This document shows, piece after piece, positions 31,597 to 42,154 of a stretch of DNA of 64,000 nt (position 1 is the first letter of the stretch; each line of letters starts with the position of its first letter). This DNA comes from Oleiagrimonas sp963817755 (GTDB lineage: Bacteria > Pseudomonadota > Gammaproteobacteria > Xanthomonadales > Rhodanobacteraceae). The notes under the pieces were generated by a model. It had not been told where the DNA came from, made no database searches, and was given only the letters and a program-made list of their open reading frames with translations. The stretch covers positions 496,001-560,000 of the forward strand of contig CAWFPB010000003.1 of the NCBI GenBank assembly GCA_963817755.1. Direction: 5' to 3'. The position numbers and the translations under genes were made by a program.

Positions 31597-33963
31597 ATGT
31601 CGATTCGCTACCGTTTCCGCAGTCCTTGCGGCGCCTGGCGCGTCCTGTGGCTGGCGTGGCTGCTGATCCCGTGCATCGCCGTGGCGGCGCAGCACGATGC
31701 GGCCTGGCACCGGGTCGATCCGATGATCGGCACCGGCGGCGACGGGCACACCTTCCCCGGGGCCACCGTGCCGTTCGGCATGATCCAGCTGAGCCCGGAC
31801 ACCGCAATGCCGGATTTCCGTCACGCCTACAAATGGGCGGCCGGCTACCGCTACGACGATCCGACCATCCGCGGCTTTTCGCATACGCATTTTTCCGGTA
31901 GCGGGCATTCGGACCTGGGCGATGTGTTGCTGATGCCGGTCGGCGGTGCGGTGAAACTCGATGCCGGCGACCCGAAGGTGCCCCACGGCGGCTACCGTTC
32001 GCGCTTCAGCCACGCCAGCGAGACGGCACAGGCCGGGTACTACGCCGTGACCCTGCCGGACAACCACGTGCGCGTGGAGCTGACCGCGGGCAAGCGGGTC
32101 GGCTGGCATCGCTACACCTTCGACCGGGGCGTGCCGGCGCACGTGCTGCTGGACCTGCGCCCGAGCATCTACGACTACCCCGGCAAGGTGCTGTGGTCGC
32201 GCCTGCGCGTGCGCCCGGACGGTACCGTGACCGGCATGCGCGAGACGCGCGGCTGGGCCCCGGGGCGGCAGCTGTTCTTCGCCATCCGCTTCTCGCGCCC
32301 GATGACCTCGCACGAGCTGATGGACCGCGAGAAGCACGTCCTCTATCACGGCTTCAAGGGGCCCGGCGACGACCCCGCCGACACCGACGCCGTGGCCGGA
32401 CGCGCGCTGGAAGGCGTGTTCGACTTCGGCCGGCTGCGTGGGCCGCTGGTGGTAAAGGTGGCCATCTCCGACGTCAGCGAGGCGGGCGCCATTGCCAACC
32501 TGGATGCCGGCGGGCGGGGCTGGAACTTCGACCGCCGCCGGGCGCAGGCGCGCCGGGCCTGGGAGAAGGCGCTGTCGGCCATCGACATCACCGCGCCGCC
32601 GGCCACGCAGCGGATGTTCTACACCGCGATGTACCACGCCATGATGGCGCCCAACCTGGCCATGGACGTGGACGGGCACTACCGCGGGCCGGATCACGGC
32701 ATCCACCGCGCGAAAGGGTTTTCCTTCTACTCGACCTGGTCGCTGTGGGACGTGTACCGCGCGCAGCAACCACTGATGACGTTGATCCGCCCGTCGCGGC
32801 AGGTTTCCGACTTCGTGCAGTCGCTGGTCGCCGCCCAGCAGTCCAGTCCCTACGGCATCCTGCCGGTATGGGCCTACCAGGGCCTGGAGACCTGGTGCAT
32901 GATCGGCTACCACGCGGTGCCGGTGATCGCCGACGCCTACATGAAGGGCATCCGCGGCTTCGATACCAAGGCCGCTCTCAGGGCCATGGTCGCCAGCGCC
33001 ACCTACAAGCCCTACGGCGGGCTGGGCTGGTACATGAAGCTCGGCTACGTGCCCATCGACAAGGTGCCCGAGGCGGCCTCCAAGACCGTCGAGTACGCCT
33101 TCGACGACTGGACGATCTCGCGCATGGCCCAGGCCATGGGCAGGCACGCCATCGCCCGGCGCTTCGCCAAGCGCGCCGGCTATTGGCGCAACTCGTTCGA
33201 TGCGAAGACCGGCTTCCTGCGCGCACGCAGGAGCGACGGTTCCTTCCGCACCCCGTTCGATCCGGCCGCTGCCGGCTACGGAAGCGACTACACCGAGGGC
33301 AACGCCTGGCAATACTCGTGGTACGAGCCGCAGGACATCGGCGGGCTGATCCGCATGCTGGGCGGTGACGACAAGCTGGTCGCCAAGCTCGACCACGTGT
33401 TCGAGGCGAAAGTGAACCCGAAAGAGTTCGCCCACGTGGAGGACATCTCCGGCCTGATCGGCTACTACGCGCACGGCAACGAGCCCAGCCATCACATTGC
33501 CTACCTGTACGACTACGCCGGCGCGCCGTGGAAGACCCAGCAACGCCTGAAGCAGATCATGGACACCCAGTACGCGCCCACGCCCGACGGCCTGGCCGGC
33601 AACGACGACCTGGGCCAGATGTCGGCCTGGTACATCTTCACTGCGCTGGGCTTTTATCCGGTGGCGCCGGCCAGCAACCAGTACGTGCTCGGCCGGCCGT
33701 TCGTGCAGCGCGCCGTGCTGCACCTGCCCAACGGACGCACGTTCACCGTCACGGCCCGGTACCTGGACGGCGCCCATCCCTACGTGGGGCGGGTGCTGCT
33801 CGACGGCCGGCCGCTGGAGCGCGACTACATCGAGCACAGTCAGATCCTGCACGGCGGCACGCTCACGTTCGTGATGCAGGCACGGCCGAACCGGCACCGG
33901 GGCGTTGCCGTCGCGGACCGCCCGTACTCGATGACGCCGTACCCCGCGGGGCAGGGCAATTGA
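31597..33963 (+). CDS. Exported GH92 alpha-mannosidase
   Basis: A 788-residue glycoside hydrolase of family 92. Residues 1-31 form a signal peptide (LWLAWLLIPCIAVAA). The N-terminal beta-sandwich starts with DPMIGTGGDGHTFPGATVPF, and GFSHTHFSGSGHSDLGDV is the family's substrate-region stretch. The (alpha/alpha)6 catalytic domain contains YSTWSLWDVYRAQQPLM, YTEGNAWQYSWYEPQD, the GH92 motif GNEPSHHIAYLY and NDDLGQMSAWYIFTALGFYP with the catalytic acidic residues. GH92 enzymes are calcium-dependent, inverting exo-alpha-mannosidases acting on N-glycans or mannans. The ATG at 31597 follows GGGGG. It is divergent from the LacI operon and shares its operator sequence. Confidence 0.94.
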   Translation: MSIRYRFRSPCGAWRVLWLAWLLIPCIAVAAQHDAAWHRVDPMIGTGGDGHTFPGATVPFGMIQLSPDTAMPDFRHAYKWAAGYRYDDPTIRGFSHTHFSGSGHSDLGDVLLMPVGGAVKLDAGDPKVPHGGYRSRFSHASETAQAGYYAVTLPDNHVRVELTAGKRVGWHRYTFDRGVPAHVLLDLRPSIYDYPGKVLWSRLRVRPDGTVTGMRETRGWAPGRQLFFAIRFSRPMTSHELMDREKHVLYHGFKGPGDDPADTDAVAGRALEGVFDFGRLRGPLVVKVAISDVSEAGAIANLDAGGRGWNFDRRRAQARRAWEKALSAIDITAPPATQRMFYTAMYHAMMAPNLAMDVDGHYRGPDHGIHRAKGFSFYSTWSLWDVYRAQQPLMTLIRPSRQVSDFVQSLVAAQQSSPYGILPVWAYQGLETWCMIGYHAVPVIADAYMKGIRGFDTKAALRAMVASATYKPYGGLGWYMKLGYVPIDKVPEAASKTVEYAFDDWTISRMAQAMGRHAIARRFAKRAGYWRNSFDAKTGFLRARRSDGSFRTPFDPAAAGYGSDYTEGNAWQYSWYEPQDIGGLIRMLGGDDKLVAKLDHVFEAKVNPKEFAHVEDISGLIGYYAHGNEPSHHIAYLYDYAGAPWKTQQRLKQIMDTQYAPTPDGLAGNDDLGQMSAWYIFTALGFYPVAPASNQYVLGRPFVQRAVLHLPNGRTFTVTARYLDGAHPYVGRVLLDGRPLERDYIEHSQILHGGTLTFVMQARPNRHRGVAVADRPYSMTPYPAGQGN

Positions 33964-34014
33964 CCGCGCGGGGCAGTACCATGCATGTTTTCGATGGCAC
34001 GGGATGATTCACGC

Positions 34015-34263
34015 ATGAGCGACACGCCCCTGGCACGCCTGCGCTGGCGCTGCCGACGCGGCACCAAGGAACTGGACGCGCTGTACGGCTGGTGGCTGGA
34101 TGAGCGCTATCCGCAGGCCGATGCCGAGACCCGTGCGGCTTTCGAGGAGCTGCTCGAGATGCAGGATCCGGACCTGTGGGACTGGACCATCGGCCGCGGC
34201 AACGCCCCGCGCAGCGACTGGCAGGTGATCATCGATGACATCCGCGCCCGGCATCGGCTTTGA
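34015..34263 (+). CDS. sdhE: SdhE flavinylation factor (SDHAF2/DUF339)
   Basis: An 82-residue small helical protein. The conserved RGxxE motif appears as RRGTKELD near residues 15-22, followed by YGWWLDERYPQAD and LLEMQDPDLWDWTIGRG, both typical of the SdhE/YgfY family. It assists covalent attachment of FAD to SdhA, and in some species to fumarate reductase. The ATG at 34015 is used; the frame extends to 33985. The stop overlaps ygfX by 29 bases, and the order sdhE-ygfX matches the enterobacterial operon. The target subunit, SdhA, is encoded 10 kb away at 23036. Confidence 0.92.
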   Translation: MSDTPLARLRWRCRRGTKELDALYGWWLDERYPQADAETRAAFEELLEMQDPDLWDWTIGRGNAPRSDWQVIIDDIRARHRL

Positions 34264-34657
34264 TTACACGCCTTCGCGCTGGCCGATCGTCCTGCTGACG
34301 ATGCTCGGCGTGTTGTCGCTGGTTGCGGTCGCCCTCAGCGGCGTGGCGACATGGCTGGCCGTGGTGGTCGCCATGGCCGTGGCGGCCCATGTGATCGTCT
34401 CGATGCGTCGCAGCGCGAACGGCCGGGTACGTCAGGTCCTCTGGCGTACGGATGGTGGCTGGCAGCTGCATCTGCACGACGATACCTCGGTCGAGGCCCG
34501 CCTGCTCGAGGCGCGCGTGCTGGCCGGCGCAATCATCCTGCGCCTGCGCTGGGCGCCGCGCGGTCAGGCGGCATTGCTGCTGTTTCCCGACAACCTCGAC
34601 GCCGACACGCGGCGCCGCCTGCGCATGCGCCTGTCGGCCGGTACCGACATCGACTGA
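34235..34657 (+). CDS. ygfX: YgfX-like membrane protein
   Basis: A 140-residue protein with two adjacent N-terminal membrane helices (WPIVLLTMLGVLSLVAVALS and ATWLAVVVAMAVAAHVIV) and a small soluble C-terminal domain (VLWRTDGGWQLHLHDD, LLLFPDNLDADTRRRLRMRL). This layout and the overlap with sdhE identify it as YgfX/CptA-like. Enterobacterial YgfX interacts with SdhE and has been linked to pigment production and to cell-division proteins, but its molecular role is unsettled. The sequence is poorly conserved, so the call rests on topology, terminal WRT/LFPDNLD-type motifs and context. Confidence 0.78.
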   Translation: MTSAPGIGFDYTPSRWPIVLLTMLGVLSLVAVALSGVATWLAVVVAMAVAAHVIVSMRRSANGRVRQVLWRTDGGWQLHLHDDTSVEARLLEARVLAGAIILRLRWAPRGQAALLLFPDNLDADTRRRLRMRLSAGTDID

Positions 34658-34754
34658 AGGCATCGCCTGCTTGCCGAGGATGTCGGCTTTCGGGCACTCT
34701 GGCGCCTTTCTGCGGTCGCAGTTGCGTCCGACCGCGTCCGAGACCCCCGATCCC

Positions 34755-35996
34755 ATGTTCCGACCGCTGTCCCTGTTCATCGGCCTGCGTTACAGCCGCG
34801 CCAAGCGCCGCAATCACTTCATCTCCTTCATTTCCGGCGTGTGCATCATCAGCCTGGCCCTGAGCGTGGCTGCGCTGATCACGGTGATGTCGGTGATGAA
34901 CGGTTTCGACTACCAGCTGCGCTCGCGTATCCTCGGCGCCGTTTCGCACGCCACCATCTCCGGGGTCGGCGAATCCATCCAGGACTGGCACCACGCGCTC
35001 GATGTGGCCAAGGCGGACAAGCATGTGCGCGGGGCCGCGCCCTACGTGGAGCAGCAGGCCTTCATCCGCGGGCAGGCCTCGAGTGGGGCGATGCTGCGCG
35101 GCATCGTGCCGTCGATGGAGCCGCATGTGTCCGACTTCAACAAGCACATGCTCGACGGCTCGTTCGACTCGCTCAAACCCGGTAGCTGGAACATCGTACT
35201 GGGCAACGAGCTGGCGATGGTGCTGGGCGCGCAGATCGGCGACAAGATCATCGTCTACGCGCCGCGTTTCCGTGCCGGTCCGATGGGCGCCATGCCGGTG
35301 GTCCGCGCGTTCACCGTCAGCGGCATCTTCTCGCTGGGCATGAACCAGTACGACTCGGGCCTGGCGCTGGTCAACATGCAGGACGCCGAGCGCCTGTACG
35401 GCATCCACGGGCCCAACGGCATCCGCCTGCGCCTGGATGACATGTACGACGCCAACGCCGTCGCCTCGCACCTGAACCGGCAACTGGGCGACGTGTACCG
35501 GGTGGAGACCTGGATCCAGACCAACTCGAACCTGTTCAAGGCCCTGGACATGGAAAAGAAGGTCATGTTCCTGATCCTGGTACTGATCGTGCTGGTGGCG
35601 GTGATCAACCTGGTGTCGATGCTGGTGATGCTGGTCACCGACAAGCAGGCCGACATCGCCATCCTGCGCACGCTGGGCCTCAAGCCACGCACGGTGATGG
35701 GCGTGTTCATGGTGCAGGGACTGTTCGTCGGCGTGGTGGGCATCCTCACCGGCGCCGTCGGCGGCGTGCTCCTGGCCATCAACCTGCCGGCAGTGGCCGA
35801 GTGGATCGAGCACACCTTCCACGTGCAGTTCCTGTCGCCGCAGGTCTACTACATCAGCGAACTGCCCAGCCGCCTGCAGTGGAGCGACGTGGGCTGGGTG
35901 TGCACCACCGCGTTCGTGCTGTCGCTGCTGGCCACCATCTACCCCGCGCGCCGCGCCGCGCGCACCCACCCGGCACAGGCGCTGCGCTATGAGTGA
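34755..35996 (+). CDS. lolC: Lipoprotein-releasing ABC transporter permease LolC/LolE
   Basis: A 413-residue inner-membrane permease of the FtsX superfamily. The LolC/E start LFIGLRYSRAKRRNHFISFI is followed by a first helix (CIISLALSVAALITVMSVMN), a periplasmic domain, and three C-terminal helices beginning near residue 274 (FLILVLIVLVAVINLVSMLV) with the coupling stretch TDKQADIAILRTLGLKPRTV. It frees mature outer-membrane lipoproteins from the inner membrane for handover to LolA. lolD follows with an 8-base overlap. Only one permease gene is present here, unlike the lolCDE triplet of enterobacteria, so it may act as a homodimer or pair with a partner encoded elsewhere. Confidence 0.92.
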   Translation: MFRPLSLFIGLRYSRAKRRNHFISFISGVCIISLALSVAALITVMSVMNGFDYQLRSRILGAVSHATISGVGESIQDWHHALDVAKADKHVRGAAPYVEQQAFIRGQASSGAMLRGIVPSMEPHVSDFNKHMLDGSFDSLKPGSWNIVLGNELAMVLGAQIGDKIIVYAPRFRAGPMGAMPVVRAFTVSGIFSLGMNQYDSGLALVNMQDAERLYGIHGPNGIRLRLDDMYDANAVASHLNRQLGDVYRVETWIQTNSNLFKALDMEKKVMFLILVLIVLVAVINLVSMLVMLVTDKQADIAILRTLGLKPRTVMGVFMVQGLFVGVVGILTGAVGGVLLAINLPAVAEWIEHTFHVQFLSPQVYYISELPSRLQWSDVGWVCTTAFVLSLLATIYPARRAARTHPAQALRYE

Positions 35997-36720
35997 GCAC
36001 GACACGCCCATGGAAAACGCAGCGAATCATCACCGCATCGTCGTCGCCGCACGGCACGTGGCCAAGACCTTCCAGGAAGGCAAGCTGCGCGCCGAGGTCC
36101 TCGAGGACGTCAGCTTCGAGGTCGAGCGCGGCAAGACCCTGGCCATCGTCGGCGCCTCGGGTGCCGGCAAGAGCACGCTGCTGCATATCGTCGGCGGCCT
36201 GGACACGCTTTCCAGCGGCGAAGTGGAGATCGACGGCCACGTGATGTCCACGCTGTCCGACGCCCAGCGCGGCGAACTGCGCAACCGGTCGCTGGGTTTC
36301 ATCTACCAATTCCACCACCTGCTGCCCGAGTTCACCGCGCTGGAGAACGTGTGCATGCCGCTGCTGATCCGCGGTACGGCCATCGACGAGGCACGCGAAC
36401 GGTCCCGCGATCTGCTTGATCGCGTCGGCCTGTCGAAACGACTCGAGCACAAGCCGGGCGAGTTGTCCGGCGGCGAGCGCCAGCGCTGTGCGGTGGCACG
36501 CGCGCTGGTGACGCGTCCGGCCTGCATCCTCGGCGACGAGCCGACCGGAAACCTGGACGAGCACAACGCGGCGCAGGTCTACGACCTGATGCTGGAACTC
36601 AACCGCGAGATCGGCACCAGCTTCGTGCTGGTCACCCATGACCGCAGCCTGGCCGCCCGCATGGACCGGGTCATGGAGCTGTCCGGCGGGCGCCTGCAGG
36701 AACAGCCGCGCGCTGCCTGA
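35989..36720 (+). CDS. lolD: Lipoprotein-releasing ABC transporter ATPase LolD
   Basis: A 243-residue ATPase. Walker A is GASGAGKSTL near residues 55-64, the ABC signature LSGGERQRCAVARAL near 159-173 and Walker B with D-loop ILGDEPTGNLDE near 178-190, followed by the H-loop VTHDRS. It powers lipoprotein extraction by the LolC/E permease encoded immediately upstream; the 8-base overlap indicates translational coupling. The first 16 residues before the domain are variable, and the ATG at 36010 is an alternative start. Confidence 0.94.
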   Translation: MSEHDTPMENAANHHRIVVAARHVAKTFQEGKLRAEVLEDVSFEVERGKTLAIVGASGAGKSTLLHIVGGLDTLSSGEVEIDGHVMSTLSDAQRGELRNRSLGFIYQFHHLLPEFTALENVCMPLLIRGTAIDEARERSRDLLDRVGLSKRLEHKPGELSGGERQRCAVARALVTRPACILGDEPTGNLDEHNAAQVYDLMLELNREIGTSFVLVTHDRSLAARMDRVMELSGGRLQEQPRAA

Positions 36721-36729
36721 CGTGACATC

Positions 36730-36746
36730 GGGCCGGACGCCGGCCC
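36730..36746. other. GC-rich hairpin after lolD
   Basis: GGGCCGG (36730-36736) and CCGGCCC (36740-36746) form a perfect 7-bp stem with a 3-base loop 10 bases after the lolD stop. A second, imperfect hairpin (GTCCCGGA at 36761-36768 with 36773-36782) follows. No T-run is present, so this may be a weak or factor-dependent terminator. Confidence 0.35.
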
Positions 36747-36801
36747 GGAGAACCGGAGTCGTCCCGGAAGGATCCGGGGGACCATTTCCCATGGAGGGGA
36801 C

Positions 36802-39149
36802 ATGCATGCGCATCCGACCCGCCTGATCGACCGCCTTGGTGCATGCCGCGTGCGATGGCCGTTCAGCCTGGCCCTGCTGCTGGGTGCGGCCGCGGTGCAG
36901 TGGCTGCCGTCATTGCCACCCACCGACCTGCTGCTGGCGTGCGCGGCCGGTCTGCTGATCGTCGCCTGGCGGTGCCCGCGTGCCCGTGGGCCTGCTGGAT
37001 CGGCCTGGCCTTCGTGTACACGGCCGGCCGGGCCGGCGCGGTGCTGCAGCAGCGGCTGCCACGCCGTCTTGAACGTCGCGATTTCGACATCGTGGGGACC
37101 GTCGAAGGCCTGCCGCAGGTGCGACCCGATGCGGTGCGCTTCGTGCTCCGCGTGCAGCGGGCGCGGCTGGAAGGCAAGCCGTTCGCACTGCACGGGCGCC
37201 TGCACCTGTCCTGGTACGGGGCACCGAAAGCGGCCAGCCGGCCCTGTACCCGCTGGCATCTGCGCGTGCGTTTGCGTCGTCCCCGCGGCAGCATGGACCC
37301 CGGGGCATTCGACAGCGAGCGTCATGCCCTGCAGGCACGAATTTCCGCAGTCGGGTACGTGCGCACCCATGGGGTGAATCGCCGTCTCGGCGTGCGAGCA
37401 TTCTGCATCGATGCGATTCGCGACCGGCTCTCGCACGCCATCGGCCACGCCCTTCGCGGGAACGCCAGTCATGCCTTGCTGGCCGCCTTGGGCGTGGGCG
37501 ACAAGCGTGGCCTGGGCGAACACGACTGGCGCGTGGCGCGTACCGTCGGCGTGTCCCACCTGCTGGCCATTTCCGGGTTCCACATCGGCGTTGCGGCCCT
37601 GCTGGGCGCGCTGCTGGCAAGCGGGCTATGGCGTGCCTGGCCCGTACTCTGTCGGGGCGTGCCGCGCCGGGTTGCGCAGGCGCTGGCAGCCCTCATGGTC
37701 GCTTCCGGCTATGCCGCACTGGCCGGATTCGGCCTTCCGGCCCGGCGTGCATTGCTGATGATCGCCGTCCTGGCGCTGGCCCGGGCCATGCGCCGGCACG
37801 TCCCGCCGCGTCGTGCGCTTTCGCTGGCCCTGGCCGCCGTCCTGGTGTTCGACCCGCTGTCGGTGCTGGCGCCCGGATTCTGGCTGTCGTTCTGCGCCGT
37901 GGCCGTCCTGCTGCTGATGCTCGAACCCCGTCGCGCACGCCACTGGCGGCAACGGCTGGGCGAGGCCGGCCGCTCGCAACTGCTGATCAGCGTGGCGCTG
38001 CTGCCGCTGACGGCCTGGTTCTTCGGCCAGGGTGCCCCCTGGGGGCCGCTGGCCAACCTGGTCGCCATTCCTCTGGTGAGCCTGGTGGTGGTGCCGCTCA
38101 CGCTGCTGGGCATAGCGGCCTGGCCGCTGGCTCCCGGCGCGGCCGCCCTGTCGTGGCGGCTGGCCGGTGGGGTGATGCAGCACCTGTGGGACATGCTCGC
38201 GATGATGGCGCATTGGCCGGGTGCGCACTGGTACCTTCCGGCGGTCTCGTGGCCGGCGCTGGTGCTGGCGTGCATCGGCGTCCTGTGGCTGTTCGTGCCG
38301 CGCGGGATGCCCGGGCGCTGGCTGGGCCTGGTCCTGTGGCTTCCCTTGCTTTGGCCGTCCCTGCCGACGCTGCCTGCCGGGGCCTTCCAGGCCACGGTGC
38401 TGGACGTGGGGCAGGGGCTGTCGGTACTGGTGCGCACCCGCCGGCACCTGCTGGTCTACGATACCGGCGCCCGTTATCCGTCCGGCTTCGACTACGGCGA
38501 CGCCGTGGTCCTGCCGGCCATCCGCCAGGGTGGTTTCGGTCCCGCCGATCGCATCGTGATCAGCCACGGCGACAATGACCATGCCGGTGGCGCCCGGGCG
38601 GTCGCGCGGGCCTTTCCGCACGCCCGGCGGCTGAGCGGCGAACCGAAGCGCATGCCGGTGCCGATGCCGCCGTGCCATGCAGGCCAGCACTGGACCTGGG
38701 ACGGGGTGCGCATGCGGGTGATCAGTCCGCCGGCGCACCTGCGGCCGCTGCTGGAACACAACGATCTTTCCTGCGTGCTGCTGATCACCGGCCGGGGCGG
38801 CCGGCTGCTGCTCACCGGGGATATCGAAAAGGACCTCGAGCCGCTGGTGGCCCGCGCGGTCGGGCCAGGACCGCCGCTGGTGCTGGTGGTCCCGCACCAT
38901 GGCAGCAGCAGTTCCTCGTCGCGGGCTTTCATCCGGGCGCTGTCGCCGCGCCTGGCCGTGGTCTCGGCCGGCTGGCTGAACCGCTTCGGGCATCCGCGCA
39001 AGGACGTGCTGGAGCGTTATCACGCTGCCGGGGTCCCGGTGCTCAACACGGCCAGGGCAGGGGCCGTGATTGTGCGCTTTCCCGGCCAGGGCGTGCCGCG
39101 GGTGACTGCCCGATGGAGGCTCGATCATCGGCGCTACTGGCGCGAATGA
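36802..39149 (+). CDS. comEC: ComEC/Rec2-type DNA uptake channel, with apparent N-terminal frameshift
   Basis: ComEC moves single-stranded DNA across the inner membrane in natural transformation. The start ATG at 36802, with GGAGGGG upstream, reads a proper hydrophobic N-terminus (WPFSLALLLGAAAVQWLPSL and LLLACAAGLLIVAWR), but this frame is lost near 36970-36995. The rest, WIGLAFVYTAGRAG onward, continues one frame over to 39149. One missing base, or two extra, would join them into a product of about 780 residues. The competence domain has HLLAISGFHIGVAALLGAL, and the C-terminal metallo-beta-lactamase domain has VLDVGQGLS and HGDNDHAGG. A shorter product from 36843 without the first helix is possible. 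True mutation and sequencing error cannot be told apart here. Confidence 0.82.
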
Positions 39150-39243
39150 CACCGTTCGCAAGCGGCGAACCGGTTCACAGGTCGGGGGGCGGTCACTGCT
39201 ATGATGCACGATCAGACGGCAATCATGGCTGGAGATCGACCAC

Positions 39244-39921
39244 GTGCTGGACATCGTGAAAGCGGGCGGCTGGGGCATGCTGCCCATCCTCGTGTGCTCT
39301 GCGATCGCCCTGGCGATCATTCTCGAACGCTTCTGGAGCCTGCGCCGCAGCACGGTGATGCCACCGGGGCTGGGCGATGAAGTGCGCAAGTGGGCGCAAT
39401 CGCGCACGCTGGACGCGCGCCATCTGCAGACCCTGGCGGACAATTCCCCGCTGGGCGAACTGCTGGCCTCCGCGCTGGCGGTCCGCCATCGGCCGCGCGA
39501 CGAGATCAAGGAGCGCCTGGAGGACGCCGGGCGCCATGTGACCCACCGCATGGAACGGTTCCTCAATTCGCTGGGCACCATCGCGCTCATCGCGCCGCTG
39601 CTGGGCCTGCTGGGCACCGTGATCGGCCTGATCCGCATGTTCCTCGCGGTCATGGCCAGCGGGGTGGGTGATCCCATGAAGATGGCCGGAGGCATCGGCG
39701 AGGCGCTGATCTGCACCGCCTCCGGCCTGATCGTGGCGATCCCGGCCTACGTGCTGCATCGTTATTTCCGCGGCCGCGTGCTCGACTACTGCGTGGACAT
39801 GGAGCGCCAGGCCAGCGCGCTGCTGGACACTCTTTCTGCCGCGCCGCCGCGTACGACACAGCCGGGTGCCCGATCTGCAGCTCCGGTGGCCGCCTCGCGT
39901 CCGGCCCGGACCACGCGCTGA
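39244..39921 (+). CDS. exbB: ExbB/TolQ-family proton channel protein
   Basis: A 225-residue inner-membrane protein with three helices. The first is near residues 8-28 (GGWGMLPILVCSAIALAIIL); the second and third lie in the MotA/TolQ/ExbB domain near residues 110-175 (GTIALIAPLLGLLGTVIGLI and GIGEALICTASGLIVAIPAY). With ExbD it uses the proton gradient to energise outer-membrane transport or envelope processes. The C-terminal 25 residues are Ala/Pro/Arg-rich. The GTG at 39244 is the start, with GGAG upstream. It opens an exbB-exbD-msbA-lpxK run. The nearest -10-like TATGAT is at 39200-39205. Confidence 0.9.
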   Translation: MLDIVKAGGWGMLPILVCSAIALAIILERFWSLRRSTVMPPGLGDEVRKWAQSRTLDARHLQTLADNSPLGELLASALAVRHRPRDEIKERLEDAGRHVTHRMERFLNSLGTIALIAPLLGLLGTVIGLIRMFLAVMASGVGDPMKMAGGIGEALICTASGLIVAIPAYVLHRYFRGRVLDYCVDMERQASALLDTLSAAPPRTTQPGARSAAPVAASRPARTTR

Positions 39922-39930
39922 GGTCGTACG

Positions 39931-40358
39931 ATGCGTATCGGCAACCATCATCGCCGGGATGACTTCGAGATCAGCGTGGTGCCGCTGATCGACGTGCTGC
40001 TGACCCTGCTGATGTTCTTCGTCCTGACCACCACGTTCGTGCGTCATTCGCGCATGCAGGTCACCCTGCCCAAGGCCAGCGTCGAACCGAGTGCGGCCCA
40101 GGCGCATCCGCTGGTGGTCGTGATCGACCGGCAGGGGCATTTCTATGTCGGGAGCAATCAGGTCCTGGGAGCCGGGGTCGACGCACTCAAGCGTGCCATT
40201 GCAGGCGTGGCCGGCGACCACCGCGACCAGCCCGTCACCTTGCGTGCCGACGCCATGACCCCACATCAGGCCGTCGTCACGGCGATGGATGCGCTGGGCC
40301 AGCTCGGCTTCACGCGATTGTCGATCGCCACCACTCCCGACCAGGGCTCCAAGCAACC

Positions 40359-40362
<4 letters not shown>
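39931..40362 (+). CDS. exbD: ExbD/TolR-family biopolymer transport protein
   Basis: A 143-residue protein with one N-terminal helix and a periplasmic domain. EISVVPLIDVLLTLLMFFVL (residues about 13-32) contains the conserved Asp that takes part in proton movement. It partners with the ExbB-like protein encoded 9 bases upstream. The stop overlaps the GTG start of msbA by 4 bases, so energising proteins and lipid A flippase are translated together, a gene order seen in other Xanthomonadales. Confidence 0.93.
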
Positions 40363-42146
<1,784 letters not shown>

Positions 42147-42154
42147 GGCCGTGC

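Noticed and set aside
31276..33897. 873-codon open frame on the minus strand opposite the GH92 gene
   Set aside because: It mirrors the GH92 coding sequence, has a His/Arg/Gly-rich composition with no domain, and the plus-strand protein matches GH92 along its full length. It is a GC-driven shadow.
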